DNA from: Erythrobacter sp. F6033
Lineage (GTDB): Bacteria; Pseudomonadota; Alphaproteobacteria; Sphingomonadales; Sphingomonadaceae
Length of the DNA: 64,000 nt
Direction of reading: 5' to 3'
Assembly: GCF_023016005.1 (NCBI RefSeq)
Contig: NZ_JALKAZ010000001.1
Coordinates: 2,108,001-2,172,000 of the forward strand
The notes below the pieces were generated by a model. It was not told the origin of the DNA and made no database searches. It saw only the letters and a list, made by a program, of their open reading frames with translations. A program made the translations under genes and the position numbers. Positions 34,008 to 43,072 of the stretch are shown here, in pieces; the first letter of the stretch is position 1, and every line of letters begins with the position of its first letter.

Positions 34008-35273
34008 TCAGTTCAGCTCAACCATCTCGACTGCGTAGTTTTTCTCGCGCAGCGCTTTGATAAGCCGTTCGACCTGATCGGCATCGCGTGCTTCGCATTC
34101 GATATCCGTGATCAATCCCTTCGCCGGCAGCGTGGTGAAGATGCGCTGGTGATAGATCTCGATGATATTGACGTTGTGCTGATCGAATAGGCTCATCACT
34201 TTGAACAACGCGCCGGGGCGGTCCTGCAAAGTGACACGCAGACGGGCAAGGCGCCCCTGACGCGCCAGATCGCGCAACAGAACATTTGCGAGCAAACGTG
34301 TGTCGATATTGCCGCCGCACAGGACCAGACCGATCATCTTGCCTGCAAAGCGCTCCGGATTGCTCAGCACTGCTGCGAGACCCGCAGCGCCAGCGCCTTC
34401 GACCACGGTTTTTTCAATCTGAAGCAGCAGCGCGACAGCTTTTTCAAGCTTAGGCTCATCGACCAGCAAAATGTCATCGACACGCTCGGCGATAACCTTG
34501 CTCGTAAATTCGCCCGGCTTTTTGACGGCGATGCCTTCAGCCAGAGTATCGCCGCCACAATCGCGCTCTTCGCCTTTGATCTTTGCGAACATGCTCGGGA
34601 ACAGAGCGGCCTGAACGCCGACAATTTCGATATCGGGATTGAGGCTTTTCGCGGCGGTGGCCATGCCAGAGATCAATCCGCCCCCGCCAATCGGCGTGAC
34701 GAGACAATCGAGATCCGGCTTTACGTCAAGCATCTCGAGGGCAACCGTACCCTGCCCTGCCGCGATCAGGGGATCATCGAACGGGTGGATAAAGGTAAGC
34801 CCCAGCTCTTTTTCAAGCGTGCGGGCATGCGCGGCTGCTTCGTCGAAGGTCTCGCCCTCGAGCACAACATTGCCGCCGACGCTTTCAGTCTGCATGACTT
34901 TTACAGTCGGGGTCGTTTTGGGCATGACGATCGTAACCGGAACACCCAGACGGGTGCCGTGATAGGAGAGCCCTTGCGAATGGTTGCCAGCCGACGCCGC
35001 AATAACGCCGCGTTTTTTCTGCTCTTCGCTTAAATGAAGCAGCGCATTGAGCGCGCCGCGTTCTTTATACGCGGCGGTGAATTGAAGATTTTCAAACTTC
35101 AGCCACACTTCCGCGCCGGTAATTTCCGACAGCGTAATCGAATGCATCATCGGTGTTTTGACAACCGCACCTTCAATTCGCGCAGCGGCGGCGCGAATGG
35201 TTTCGATGGTCAGCGCGTCAGCGCCCGCTTCGGTTGGGTTCGTGAGAGCCACAGATGCATTCTCTATTGTCAT
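34008..35273 (-). CDS. ilvA: Threonine ammonia-lyase (threonine dehydratase) with C-terminal ACT domain
   Basis: A PLP enzyme converting threonine to 2-oxobutanoate and ammonia, the first step of isoleucine synthesis. About 421 residues. The PLP lysine lies in FTAAYKERGALN, the Gly loop is SAGNHSQGLSYH, and CGGNIDTRLLANVLLRDLARQGRLARL leads into a single C-terminal ACT-like regulatory domain (PGALFKVMSLFDQHNVNIIEIYH). One ACT domain and this length fit the shorter IlvA/TdcB-like form of alphaproteobacteria. The ATG at 35273 (MTIENASV) is preferred over 35312. Confidence 0.94.
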   Translation of the reverse strand: MTIENASVALTNPTEAGADALTIETIRAAAARIEGAVVKTPMMHSITLSEITGAEVWLKFENLQFTAAYKERGALNALLHLSEEQKKRGVIAASAGNHSQGLSYHGTRLGVPVTIVMPKTTPTVKVMQTESVGGNVVLEGETFDEAAAHARTLEKELGLTFIHPFDDPLIAAGQGTVALEMLDVKPDLDCLVTPIGGGGLISGMATAAKSLNPDIEIVGVQAALFPSMFAKIKGEERDCGGDTLAEGIAVKKPGEFTSKVIAERVDDILLVDEPKLEKAVALLLQIEKTVVEGAGAAGLAAVLSNPERFAGKMIGLVLCGGNIDTRLLANVLLRDLARQGRLARLRVTLQDRPGALFKVMSLFDQHNVNIIEIYHQRIFTTLPAKGLITDIECEARDADQVERLIKALREKNYAVEMVELN

Positions 35274-35409
35274 AGTGACACGCGAGTTAGGGCTTACGCG
35301 AAGCAAGGGCAATTCGATTTAAAAGGCGTCGGCACAAGAATTTCTTTGAAGGCAAGATCGGGGTCGCAGCGCATTGGCATAATTGCGAAAGCTGATTAGG
35401 ACACGCCTC

Positions 35410-36318
35410 ATGACTAAAACTCAATCTGTCGCCTTTATCGGGCTTGGCGTTATGGGCGGACCGATGACCGGCCACCTTGCCCGCGCAGGCCACAAAGTCA
35501 CCGCTTATAACCGCTCGCCAGAACGCGCTGAAAAATGGCGCAGAGTATGGGCGGAAGAAGGCCTGGGCGTTGCATTTGCTGATACGCCCGCTGACGCTGC
35601 CAAAGACGCAGATATCGCCTTTATTTGTGTGGGCAATGACGAAGATCTCGCCCGAGTAACTCTGGACGATGACGGCGTATTGGCGACCATGCGCGAGGGG
35701 ACGCTACTGGTCGATCACACCACCGTCTCTGCCGATATGGCGCGGCGGCTGGCAGAGAAAGCCAGTGCGCGCAGCATTGCTGCTGTCGATGCGCCCGTAA
35801 GCGGCGGTGAAGCAGGCGCGGTGAATGGCCAGCTAGCGGTGATGTGCGGCGGCAGTGAAGACGCTGTTGAACGCGCGCGCCCAGTGATGGAGTGCTATTC
35901 CAAAGCTATCGTCCATGTCGGCCCGTCTGGCGCGGGGCAGACCGCCAAGATGGCCAACCAGATGTGCATTGCAGGCATTCTGGGCGGTCTGTCGGAAGCA
36001 GTCCGACTAGCCGAAGCTGCCGGCCTTGATCTCGACAAGACTTATGAAGCGATTTCCGGCGGCGCGGCGCAAAGCTGGCAAATGGACAATCGCTGGGCAA
36101 CGATGACGTCGGACACATTCAATTTCGGCTTTGCGATTGACTGGATGCGCAAAGACCTTGGCTATGCTCTTGATGAAGCCAAGCGACTGGGGCTGTCATC
36201 TCCGGTGACGGCGCTTGTCGATCAATTCTATGCCGATGTTCAGTCTTCCGGCGGCGGCAGGCATGATACCAGCGCGCTCATCACCCGCCTTCCGCGCAAA
36301 ATTTCTGACCAAGGATAA
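35410..36318 (+). CDS. NAD(P)-dependent beta-hydroxyacid dehydrogenase (3-hydroxyisobutyrate dehydrogenase family)
   Basis: 302 residues from the ATG at 35410 (MTKTQSVAF). Rossmann start FIGLGVMGGPMTGHLARAG, substrate-binding DAPVSGGEAGA and the catalytic-lysine region GQTAKMANQM identify the beta-hydroxyacid dehydrogenase superfamily (HIBADH, tartronate-semialdehyde reductase, GLYR1 and others). The C-terminal segment resembles 3-hydroxyisobutyrate dehydrogenases, which act in valine catabolism, but no other valine-degradation gene is adjacent. It is followed 5 bp later by an amidohydrolase, probably in one operon. The substrate is not certain. Confidence 0.9.
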   Translation: MTKTQSVAFIGLGVMGGPMTGHLARAGHKVTAYNRSPERAEKWRRVWAEEGLGVAFADTPADAAKDADIAFICVGNDEDLARVTLDDDGVLATMREGTLLVDHTTVSADMARRLAEKASARSIAAVDAPVSGGEAGAVNGQLAVMCGGSEDAVERARPVMECYSKAIVHVGPSGAGQTAKMANQMCIAGILGGLSEAVRLAEAAGLDLDKTYEAISGGAAQSWQMDNRWATMTSDTFNFGFAIDWMRKDLGYALDEAKRLGLSSPVTALVDQFYADVQSSGGGRHDTSALITRLPRKISDQG

Positions 36319-36323
36319 TCTCT

Positions 36324-37970
36324 ATGCGTTTTGTTTCCCGCACATTGGCCGCTGTCGCCGCATTGCTGGCTGCGCCTGCCGCCGCTGATACGCTGGTCGA
36401 TAATGTCAACGGCATCACTGTTGATGAAAGCGGCGATGTCGTGCGATTTACCGGCCTTGTCTTCGATGATGACGGCAAAGTGCGCGAAGTTTTGAAGCGC
36501 GGCGATGACCGTCCGACCGATGTCGATTTCGCGCTGGACGGTAAAGGCCGTGTCATGCTGCCCGGGATGATCGATGCGCATGCCCATGTGATGGGGATCG
36601 GCTTTGGAGCCTTGCTGCTTGATCTATCGGACACGAACTCGCTCGAAGAAGCCCTCGCCAAAATTGACGCCTTTGCCAAAGAGAACCCCGGCCGTCCCTG
36701 GATATTGGGCCGCGGCTGGAATCAGGAGAAATGGGGTCTCGGACGCTTCCCGACCGCAGAAGAGCTCGACGCAATCGTTTCTGACCGCCCTGTCTGGCTA
36801 CAGCGGGTGGACGGTCATGCGAGTTGGGGCAACACAATGGCAATCGAACTCGCCGGAGTGACCGCAGCGAATGAGGACCCTGCTGGGGGCCGAATTATTC
36901 GCAAGGCTGGCAGCAGGGAACCAGCGGGCGTATTCGTAGACGCAGCCGAAGCGCTGGTGAACAAAGTGGTTCCGGAACCCCGCCCGGAAGACCGCGATGC
37001 TGCGTTGGCAAAGGCTCAGGAAATCCTGCTGGACAATGGCATTACGGCTGTGGCCGACATGGGCACCAGTATCGAGGATTGGCAGACATTCCGGCGCGCT
37101 GGCGATCTGGGCACTCTGAATGTGCGCATCATGTCCTACGCGACGGATGGCGACACGATGGACCTTATCGCTGGGCCTGGTCCGACGCCTTGGCTCTATG
37201 ATGACAAGCTGCGCATGGGCGGGATCAAGCTCTATCTCGACGGTGCGCTTGGATCGCGCGGTGCAACGCTCAAAGAACCCTATGCCGATGAGCCGCAGAC
37301 ACGCGGCCTCCCGCTTATGACACCTGCACAGCTGCGCAACACAATGAGCCGCGCCGCGCTCGATAATTTCCAGACGGCGATCCACGCGATTGGCGATGCT
37401 GCGAACTCGGATGTGCTCTTGGCGGTTCAGGAATTGTCGGAGACATATAAAGGCGACCGTCGCTGGCGCGTTGAGCACGCGCAGGTCGTCGATCCGGTTG
37501 AACTCGCAGAATTCGGCAAGCACGGCATCATCGCTTCGATGCAGCCGCTTCACCAGACATCAGACCGGACCATGGCAGAGGCGCGCCTTGGTCCTGATCG
37601 GCTTGAGGGAGCTTATGCTTGGCGCAGTGTCTTACAAGTCGGAGGCAAACTGGCTTTCGGCTCTGATGCGCCCGTTGAACCGACAGATGCATTTGCGGGC
37701 TTCGCTGTCGCGATCAGCCGGACTGACGCGGATGGCCAGCCATTCGGCGGTTGGTTGCCGAGCGAGACCGTGAGCCGCGAGGCAGCGCTCAAAGCGTTCA
37801 CCGCGGATGCGGCCTTTGCCGGCTTTGCAGATGGGCATTTTGGCCGTTTGATCGCAGGAGAACGGGCAGATTTCTTGCTCGTTGATCGCGATCCTCTGCT
37901 CGCCTCACCAAGCGACATCCGGGAAACGAAAATCCAGGAAGTCTGGGTTGGCGGCAAGCGTATGCGCTAA
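36324..37970 (+). CDS. Exported amidohydrolase family 3 (YtcJ-like)
   Basis: 548 residues with a signal peptide (LAAVAALLAAPAAA), so likely periplasmic. Metal-dependent hydrolase signatures: GMIDAHAHVMGIG (HxH ligands), WILGRGWNQEKW, GGIKLYLDGALGSRGA, TAIHAIGDAAN, VEHAQVV and GSDAPVEP (Asp ligand), the normal order of the YtcJ/LAF3 group. Such enzymes hydrolyse amide or related bonds of diverse small molecules, and the substrate is unknown. The start follows the preceding dehydrogenase stop by 5 bp. Confidence 0.93.
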   Translation: MRFVSRTLAAVAALLAAPAAADTLVDNVNGITVDESGDVVRFTGLVFDDDGKVREVLKRGDDRPTDVDFALDGKGRVMLPGMIDAHAHVMGIGFGALLLDLSDTNSLEEALAKIDAFAKENPGRPWILGRGWNQEKWGLGRFPTAEELDAIVSDRPVWLQRVDGHASWGNTMAIELAGVTAANEDPAGGRIIRKAGSREPAGVFVDAAEALVNKVVPEPRPEDRDAALAKAQEILLDNGITAVADMGTSIEDWQTFRRAGDLGTLNVRIMSYATDGDTMDLIAGPGPTPWLYDDKLRMGGIKLYLDGALGSRGATLKEPYADEPQTRGLPLMTPAQLRNTMSRAALDNFQTAIHAIGDAANSDVLLAVQELSETYKGDRRWRVEHAQVVDPVELAEFGKHGIIASMQPLHQTSDRTMAEARLGPDRLEGAYAWRSVLQVGGKLAFGSDAPVEPTDAFAGFAVAISRTDADGQPFGGWLPSETVSREAALKAFTADAAFAGFADGHFGRLIAGERADFLLVDRDPLLASPSDIRETKIQEVWVGGKRMR

Positions 37971-38034
37971 GCTTTGCTTTGCCGTTTCAAGAGTAATCCC
38001 AGCTAGTGCCTTGATTCGGGCCGCGCATTCATAA

Positions 38035-38283
38035 TTGCGTCATCAATTTTGGGTAATGGACCGCCAAGTGTCCGCAAATCAAAGGGTCCGAATCACGGTT
38101 TCAAGTACACAGTCAGTCAAAGTTGCAATTGTGCAACTGCGAGAGGAATGTGTGACCTTAGCCTACGGCAACCCGATGCTTCTGCGCGATGAGCCGTGTA
38201 AGATATTGAATGGAAAACATTCTTTTGAAGACATGGATGATGCGTTGATACAAATAAGGACTTGTCACGGCAGGACCATTTGA
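38035..38283 (+). CDS. Uncertain small ORF
   Basis: An 82-codon ORF, with a likelier ATG at 38056, in the 365-base gap between the amidohydrolase and the small exported protein gene. The end of the translation (VTLAYGNPMLLRDEPCKIL, DMDDALIQIRTCHG) looks protein-like, but there is no known domain and no good Shine-Dalgarno sequence. Treat it as possible only. The remainder of the gap shows nothing I can name. Confidence 0.25.
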   Translation: MRHQFWVMDRQVSANQRVRITVSSTQSVKVAIVQLREECVTLAYGNPMLLRDEPCKILNGKHSFEDMDDALIQIRTCHGRTI

Positions 38284-38335
38284 GTAGTAAGCAGCTGAAC
38301 GAAATTAACTAAGAGCTCAATTAGGAGACGATTCG

Positions 38336-38560
38336 ATGAAATTCCGTAACCTTGCACTGGCTACCGCTGCAGTATCTCTCGCTGCTTCGCCTGCCATCGC
38401 TGAAGCAGCACTTGACCGCGCTTCTGCACCGGTTGAAGGAGAGAGCCAGCTTGAAGGTGAGAACGGTATCCTTATCGCTCTTCTCGCAGCAGCAGCTGTG
38501 ATTGCTGGTATCATTGTCATCGCTAGCGATGATGGTGAAGACCTTCCGACCAGCCCATAA
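38336..38560 (+). CDS. Small exported single-span membrane protein, unknown function
   Basis: 74 residues: a cleavable signal peptide (ALATAAVSLAASPAIAEA), a short polar stretch (RASAPVEGESQLEGENG), one hydrophobic helix (about 45-65) and an acidic tail DDGEDLPTSP. Short proteins with this RASxPVExxSxLEG...DDxPTSP layout are familiar from Erythrobacteraceae and relatives, without an assigned role. It has a strong AGGAGA Shine-Dalgarno sequence and its own terminator, so it is an independent unit, possibly well expressed. Confidence 0.8.
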   Translation: MKFRNLALATAAVSLAASPAIAEAALDRASAPVEGESQLEGENGILIALLAAAAVIAGIIVIASDDGEDLPTSP

Positions 38561-38585
38561 TTCGGCTGTTCGAACAAGAATTCAG

Positions 38586-38613
38586 AGGGGTCCGTTCGCG
38601 GGCCCCTTTTTTT
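38586..38613 (+). terminator. Intrinsic terminator after the small exported protein gene
   Basis: GGGGTCCG / CGGGCCCC stem with a TTCG loop, followed by seven T. It starts 26 bases after the stop codon. No further gene is seen between here and tatC. Confidence 0.92.
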
Positions 38614-38733
38614 GTGTGTGTTTCGGTTAAGCGCCGTTGAAACGCATATCCTCTGCAGATTGCGCGTAATGAGGTTCGCGTAGTGGAGTGGAGTGCCTGC
38701 AACTCTAACCCCGCAAGAACGGCAGCAAAGCTC

Positions 38734-39552
38734 CTATGCTTCGGCCTCTTCTTCGGCGTCGCCTGCATCCTTCGCCTTCTCAACCTCCGCATCGCGAGCC
38801 ACAGCGCCTTCTTGAAAGCGCATAAGAATCAGCGATCCTTCAAACAGTAGCAGAAGCGGCAGCGCCAAAATGATCTGAGAGCCGGGGTCAGGCGGCGTCA
38901 CAATCGCAGCCAGCGCGACCACGCCTACGATGACATAGCGGCGTGCCCCTGCAAGTTGGGCGCGGCTGACAATGCCCGCCCGGTGGAGCAACATCAGCAG
39001 AACCGGCAACAGAAATGTCAGGCCAAACGCCAAGATGAACTGCATCACGAGATTGAGGTATTCGCCCGCTGCTGGCAGTGCCTCGACCGTCAGCCCGCCC
39101 GCATCCCCGCCAAAACCGAGGAACCACCGGAACGCTGTCGGCATGACCACAAAGTAGGCGAGCGAAGCGCCGCCTATGAACAGAACAGGCGTGGCCAACA
39201 GGAATGGCAGAAACGCCTTCTTTTCCCGCGCGTAGAGCCCGGGTGCGACAAACGCCCAAAGTTGGTTCGCGATGACCGGGAAGCTGACCATGAAACCAGC
39301 GAACAGCCCGACTTTCAAATCAACGAAGAACAGTTCGGGCAGTTTGGTGAAAATCAACTGCCCCTCCCCATCAGGAAAAGCGTCTTTCAGCGGCTGAACC
39401 AGAAATGCGAGGATCGGGTCTGCGAAATACAGGCAAATGCCAAACGCTACGAGCAGCGCGAACACACTGCGCACCAGCCGTGTCCGCAGCTCAACCAAAT
39501 GTTCGAGCAGCGGCGCACGCGTTTCATCGATGTCTTTGACTTCGAACGCCAC
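38734..39552 (-). CDS. tatC: TatC, twin-arginine translocase subunit
   Basis: 272 residues, six membrane helices. The N-terminal LLEHLVELRTRLVRS carries the conserved Glu and forms the signal-binding region. FPVIANQLWAFVAPGLYAREKK and FALLGFxxG-like segments follow. TatC binds the twin-arginine signal peptide of folded exported proteins. It has an acidic Glu/Ala-rich C-terminal tail. The start lies 3 bp after the tatB stop, so it is the last gene of the argS-tatC operon. Confidence 0.96.
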   Translation of the reverse strand: MAFEVKDIDETRAPLLEHLVELRTRLVRSVFALLVAFGICLYFADPILAFLVQPLKDAFPDGEGQLIFTKLPELFFVDLKVGLFAGFMVSFPVIANQLWAFVAPGLYAREKKAFLPFLLATPVLFIGGASLAYFVVMPTAFRWFLGFGGDAGGLTVEALPAAGEYLNLVMQFILAFGLTFLLPVLLMLLHRAGIVSRAQLAGARRYVIVGVVALAAIVTPPDPGSQIILALPLLLLFEGSLILMRFQEGAVARDAEVEKAKDAGDAEEEAEA

Positions 39553-39555
39553 CGG

Positions 39556-39960
39556 TCAATCCTTTGTCGGTTTTTTAGGATCGAGCGGAAGCTCGGGCGC
39601 GGCGTCCTTCGGCGAAGGTGCCGGATCATCGGCCATCGGATCGGGCATGCTGTCTGTGGCGACCGGTCCCTCAACAGGCGGCGGTCCGGTCATTACAGGC
39701 TCACCGACCTCATCTTCCGCCTTGATCGCAGAACGTTTCATGATCGCTTCGTTCTGCGCCTTCCATTTCTTTTCCATGTCCTCGAGCTCGGCCTCGCGCA
39801 CCATGGTGTCGATACCGGCTCTAAAATGGGAAGAAACTTTGCGGATTTGGCCAATCCAGCGGCCTGCAGTTCGCATCGCGCGCGGCATTTCACTCGGCCC
39901 GATCACAAGGATCGCGACGATCACAACAACCAACAATTCAACGGCGCCGATATCGAACAT
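39556..39960 (-). CDS. tatB: TatB, twin-arginine translocase subunit
   Basis: 134 residues. N-terminal helix FDIGAVELLVVVIVAILVIGPSEMPRAMR with the conserved Glu8 and GP hinge, then an amphipathic helix and a long Pro/Asp-rich tail. TatB partners TatC in signal-peptide binding. It sits between tatA and tatC in the operon. Confidence 0.94.
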   Translation of the reverse strand: MFDIGAVELLVVVIVAILVIGPSEMPRAMRTAGRWIGQIRKVSSHFRAGIDTMVREAELEDMEKKWKAQNEAIMKRSAIKAEDEVGEPVMTGPPPVEGPVATDSMPDPMADDPAPSPKDAAPELPLDPKKPTKD

Positions 39961-40016
39961 TACATACCTCTATCCGTGCGGCCCACGCTTTGACGCGCGG
40001 AACACGGGACGTTCAA

Positions 40017-40253
40017 TCAGCTGGACGAGTCGCTTTTCTCGCTCGTTTTCGCTTCGGTGGTCGCATCCTTTGCAGGCGCTTCGATCTGCCCTTTGGATGC
40101 AGGCGTATCGTCGACCTCTTCGGTCATGCCTTTTTTGAAGCTGGAAATGCCTTTTCCAAAGTCGCCCATCATCTCGGAAATGCGGCCACGCCCAAACAGG
40201 ACGAGGACGACAAGCGCCACGATGAGGATTTGCCAGATGCCGATACCGCCCAT
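40017..40253 (-). CDS. tatA: TatA, twin-arginine translocase pore subunit
   Basis: 78 residues. Short membrane helix [17 protein letters not shown] followed by the hinge-amphipathic helix [23 protein letters not shown], with the FG and F-KKG signatures of TatA/E. The tail is Lys/Glu/Ser-rich. It oligomerises to form the transport path for folded proteins. It is downstream of scpB in the same direction. Confidence 0.95.
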   Translation of the reverse strand: MGGIGIWQILIVALVVLVLFGRGRISEMMGDFGKGISSFKKGMTEEVDDTPASKGQIEAPAKDATTEAKTSEKSDSSS

Positions 40254-40336
40254 GAGGTCTCTCTCTATTAAAATTACCGTATCAATATAGGGGCGAACGG
40301 ACCGCTACGCCAGTCATCGCGGCAATTCGCGCGAAA

Positions 40337-41050
40337 TCAACTGTCTTCAGCGTCCTCTTGGGGCATCTCATCGGGCTCAATATCATCACCATGATCGCCT
40401 TGGGGGTCTGGATTGCCGGCGGCATCCATCGCCTCTTCGAACGCATCGTCGACTGGGTCCAACAAACCAGCCGCGCGCAGTTCATCCATACCCGGAAGAT
40501 CGCGGCGCGATTCGAGACCGAAATGGTCGAGAAACTCTGGCGTGGTGGCGTAGATAACCGGGCGGCCGGGCACTTCGCGCCGACCTGCCATTTTGATCCA
40601 GCCCGCCTCCATCAACACATCAAGCGTTCCGGCGCTGGTCTGGACACCGCGGATCGATTCGATTTCAGCTCGGCTGACAGGTTCATGGTACGCGATGATC
40701 GCAAGCACTTCAGTCGCAGCGCGGCTCAGGCGGCGAACCTGTTCGCGCTCCCTGCGCAGCAAGTGCGCCAGATCAGGCGCGGTTTCAAAATGCCAGCGCT
40801 TCCCGCGCTCAACCAGATGAATGCCACGCTTCTCATAAAGCGCCGCGAGCGAATTCAACCCTTCGCGGACGTCACCATTCGCCAAGCCGCCCAGATGCTT
40901 GGCGAGCGCGTCCACACTCATAGGCTCTTCGGAAGCAAACAAAGTGGCTTCCAGCGCGCGCTCGATCTCATCCGGTTCCATGGTTGGCGCCGCGCTTTCT
41001 GGTGCGACATCATCGCTCGGAACGCAGTCTTCGGTGACTTGATCACTCAC
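40337..41050 (-). CDS. scpB: ScpB, segregation and condensation protein B
   Basis: A kleisin-associated winged-helix protein of the SMC-ScpAB condensin, 237 residues. The segment IERALEATLFASEEPMSVDALAKHL and the second winged helix (EVLAIIAYHEPVSRAEIESIRGV) are typical, as is GRPVIYATTPEFLDHFGL. It has an acidic C-terminal tail. Its ATG overlaps the scpA stop by 4 bp, so it is translationally coupled. Confidence 0.95.
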   Translation of the reverse strand: MSDQVTEDCVPSDDVAPESAAPTMEPDEIERALEATLFASEEPMSVDALAKHLGGLANGDVREGLNSLAALYEKRGIHLVERGKRWHFETAPDLAHLLRREREQVRRLSRAATEVLAIIAYHEPVSRAEIESIRGVQTSAGTLDVLMEAGWIKMAGRREVPGRPVIYATTPEFLDHFGLESRRDLPGMDELRAAGLLDPVDDAFEEAMDAAGNPDPQGDHGDDIEPDEMPQEDAEDS

Positions 41051-41937
41051 GCCGCGGCCCCTTCTTTCATGCGTCGGATGCGCAAGGGAGAGAAGGCTTC
41101 GTCTTGGGCAATTTCGGCTTTTCCGAGCCGCGCAAGTTCAAGCGCAGCAACAAAGCTGGATGCGAGTGCCGATTTGCGCAGTTCCGCATTGGCATGTGCG
41201 GGCAGGAAGTCGCGGATCTCCATCCACTCCAGCGTCACGCCCAACATCGCCGAAACCCGGTCGAGTGCGCTGTCGAGCGTCATGACCGGACGGTCGGCAA
41301 CATGATAGATGCGCGGCGCCGTGCGCGCTTTCACCTGACCATAGGCCTGTATCAGCGAATAGGCGTCGCTCTTCCACAGCCTCTTACGATCAATCCGCAA
41401 GCCTTCGGGATTGCCGCGCAAGAAGATATCGCGCCCGATCCGGTCGCGTCCCATCAAACGTGCGGCAGATTCGCGCATCGCGCCAAGTCGCTGAAGCCGC
41501 AATTGCAGGCGCAGAGCGAGCTCTTCGGGGCTCGGGTCTTCCTGTTCGTCTTTGGGCAGCAGAAGCGCGGATTTCAGATAGGCCAGCCACGCCGCCATCA
41601 CGAGATAATCAGCCGCGAGTTCGAGCCGCAGGGCCTCGGCGCGCTCGATATAGCCGATATACTGATCGACCAAGGCCAGAACCGAGATTTGACGCAGATC
41701 GACTTTCTGGCGGCGGGCCAGATCAAGCAGCAGATCAAGCGGCCCTTCCCACCCGTCCAACTCCAGATAGAGCGCCTTGTCGCCCGACTTTGCGCCCTGT
41801 TTCGCGGCTTCATCCTCAGGCCATACGGCAGTTGGCTCAGACGAACCGCCCGTCAGCATAAAGCCTTGCTGCTTTGGCGAAGTCTCTTCAGCCTCATTCT
41901 TGACGACATTCGCATCCTGATGGTCGAGATCGCTCAT
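41047..41937 (-). CDS. scpA: ScpA, kleisin subunit of SMC condensin
   Basis: 296 residues. The core LELDGWEGPLDLLLDLARRQKVDLRQISV is the kleisin N-terminal signature that binds the SMC neck, ADYLVMAAWLAYLKSALLLP follows, and a C-terminal winged-helix region ends the protein. It works in chromosome compaction and segregation. A ~45-residue polar N-terminal extension is somewhat longer than in Bacillus ScpA. It overlaps nagZ upstream and scpB downstream by 4 bp each. Confidence 0.95.
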   Translation of the reverse strand: MSDLDHQDANVVKNEAEETSPKQQGFMLTGGSSEPTAVWPEDEAAKQGAKSGDKALYLELDGWEGPLDLLLDLARRQKVDLRQISVLALVDQYIGYIERAEALRLELAADYLVMAAWLAYLKSALLLPKDEQEDPSPEELALRLQLRLQRLGAMRESAARLMGRDRIGRDIFLRGNPEGLRIDRKRLWKSDAYSLIQAYGQVKARTAPRIYHVADRPVMTLDSALDRVSAMLGVTLEWMEIRDFLPAHANAELRKSALASSFVAALELARLGKAEIAQDEAFSPLRIRRMKEGAAA

Positions 41938-42956
41938 GCGGCCTCCTCCTTCAAAGCGAGCAGCGCGTCACGCTTGGCGAGCAATTCCGGTTGTCCTGCA
42001 GCCATTTCAGGCGCTATGCGGGTCCCTTCAAGCGCGCGGTCGAGACGTTGAGCGGTCGCATCTGACATCGCCGGCAATGCTTCGCAAATGCCCGTCATAT
42101 CATCCATCTTGGCCCAGCAATTGAGCACGATGTCGCACCCTGCCTGATGCGCGCGGGCCGAACGTTCAGGGATAGTCCCATCGAGCGCTTCCATATCGAT
42201 ATCATCGGTCAGCAGCAGCCCATCGAACCCGATTTCGCCGCGAATGATATCGCGAATGACCGTTTCGGAAAGCGTCGCCGGATTGTCCGCATCCCAAACC
42301 GGGAATACGAGATGCCCCGTCATCCCGATCAGCGCGGAATTCAGCGCGCGAAACGGTGCAAGATCGGCTTCCAATTCCTCCGCGCTCGCGTGGACCGTCG
42401 GCATTTCCTTGTGCGTGTCGACCATGCTGCGGCCATGGCCGGGCATGTGTTTGATGCAGCCCGTCACGCCGCCTGCCGCCAGACCATCAATGATCGCGCG
42501 ACCAATCGCGGCGACCTGCATCGGATTGTGACCCAGCGAACGATCGCCGATCACGTCGTGTGCTCCGGCCTGCCGCACATCGAGCGGTGGGTGGTAATCG
42601 ACGGTGATGCCCATTGCCGACAATTCCAGCGCCATCGCATGCGCATTGGCACGCGCCGCTTCAATCGCGCTGGCTGGCGCGAAGGCATACAGCTTGTCGA
42701 ATGCTTCACCGGCTGGATAAGGCGACCAATGCGGCGGACGCAGCCGGGCGACCCTGCCGCCTTCCTGATCAATCGAAATGAGCAACCGCTCGCGGCCATG
42801 AAGCGCGCGCAGCTCATCGGTTAGAGCGCGCAATTGATCTCGGTTGTCGCAATTCCTACCGAACAGGATGTAGCCCGCCGGGTCCGCATCGCGGAAGAAG
42901 TCGCGCTCGTCGGCCGTCAGAGTATGGCCCGAACATCCAAAGATCGCTGGAATCAT
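41934..42956 (-). CDS. nagZ: Beta-N-acetylhexosaminidase NagZ (GH3)
   Basis: A cytosolic peptidoglycan-recycling enzyme that removes GlcNAc from 1,6-anhydro-muropeptides and so influences AmpC-type beta-lactamase induction. 340 residues, single GH3 domain: SIDQEGGRVARLRPP, the KHMPGHGRSMVDTHKEMP motif (catalytic His in the DTH loop) and the nucleophile Asp in LLLTDDIDMEALDG. No signal peptide, as expected. It is translationally coupled to scpA. Confidence 0.95.
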   Translation of the reverse strand: MIPAIFGCSGHTLTADERDFFRDADPAGYILFGRNCDNRDQLRALTDELRALHGRERLLISIDQEGGRVARLRPPHWSPYPAGEAFDKLYAFAPASAIEAARANAHAMALELSAMGITVDYHPPLDVRQAGAHDVIGDRSLGHNPMQVAAIGRAIIDGLAAGGVTGCIKHMPGHGRSMVDTHKEMPTVHASAEELEADLAPFRALNSALIGMTGHLVFPVWDADNPATLSETVIRDIIRGEIGFDGLLLTDDIDMEALDGTIPERSARAHQAGCDIVLNCWAKMDDMTGICEALPAMSDATAQRLDRALEGTRIAPEMAAGQPELLAKRDALLALKEEAA

Positions 42957-43072
42957 ATCAAAAGAGTTACAGCAGAGGCGCGGTCAGGCAAGCGCGTTCA
43001 CCACCTATTGTGGGGGAAAACGCCTGCCAAACACGACAGGTTGTGGTTTACCGCCAAACTTGGCCGAAACGC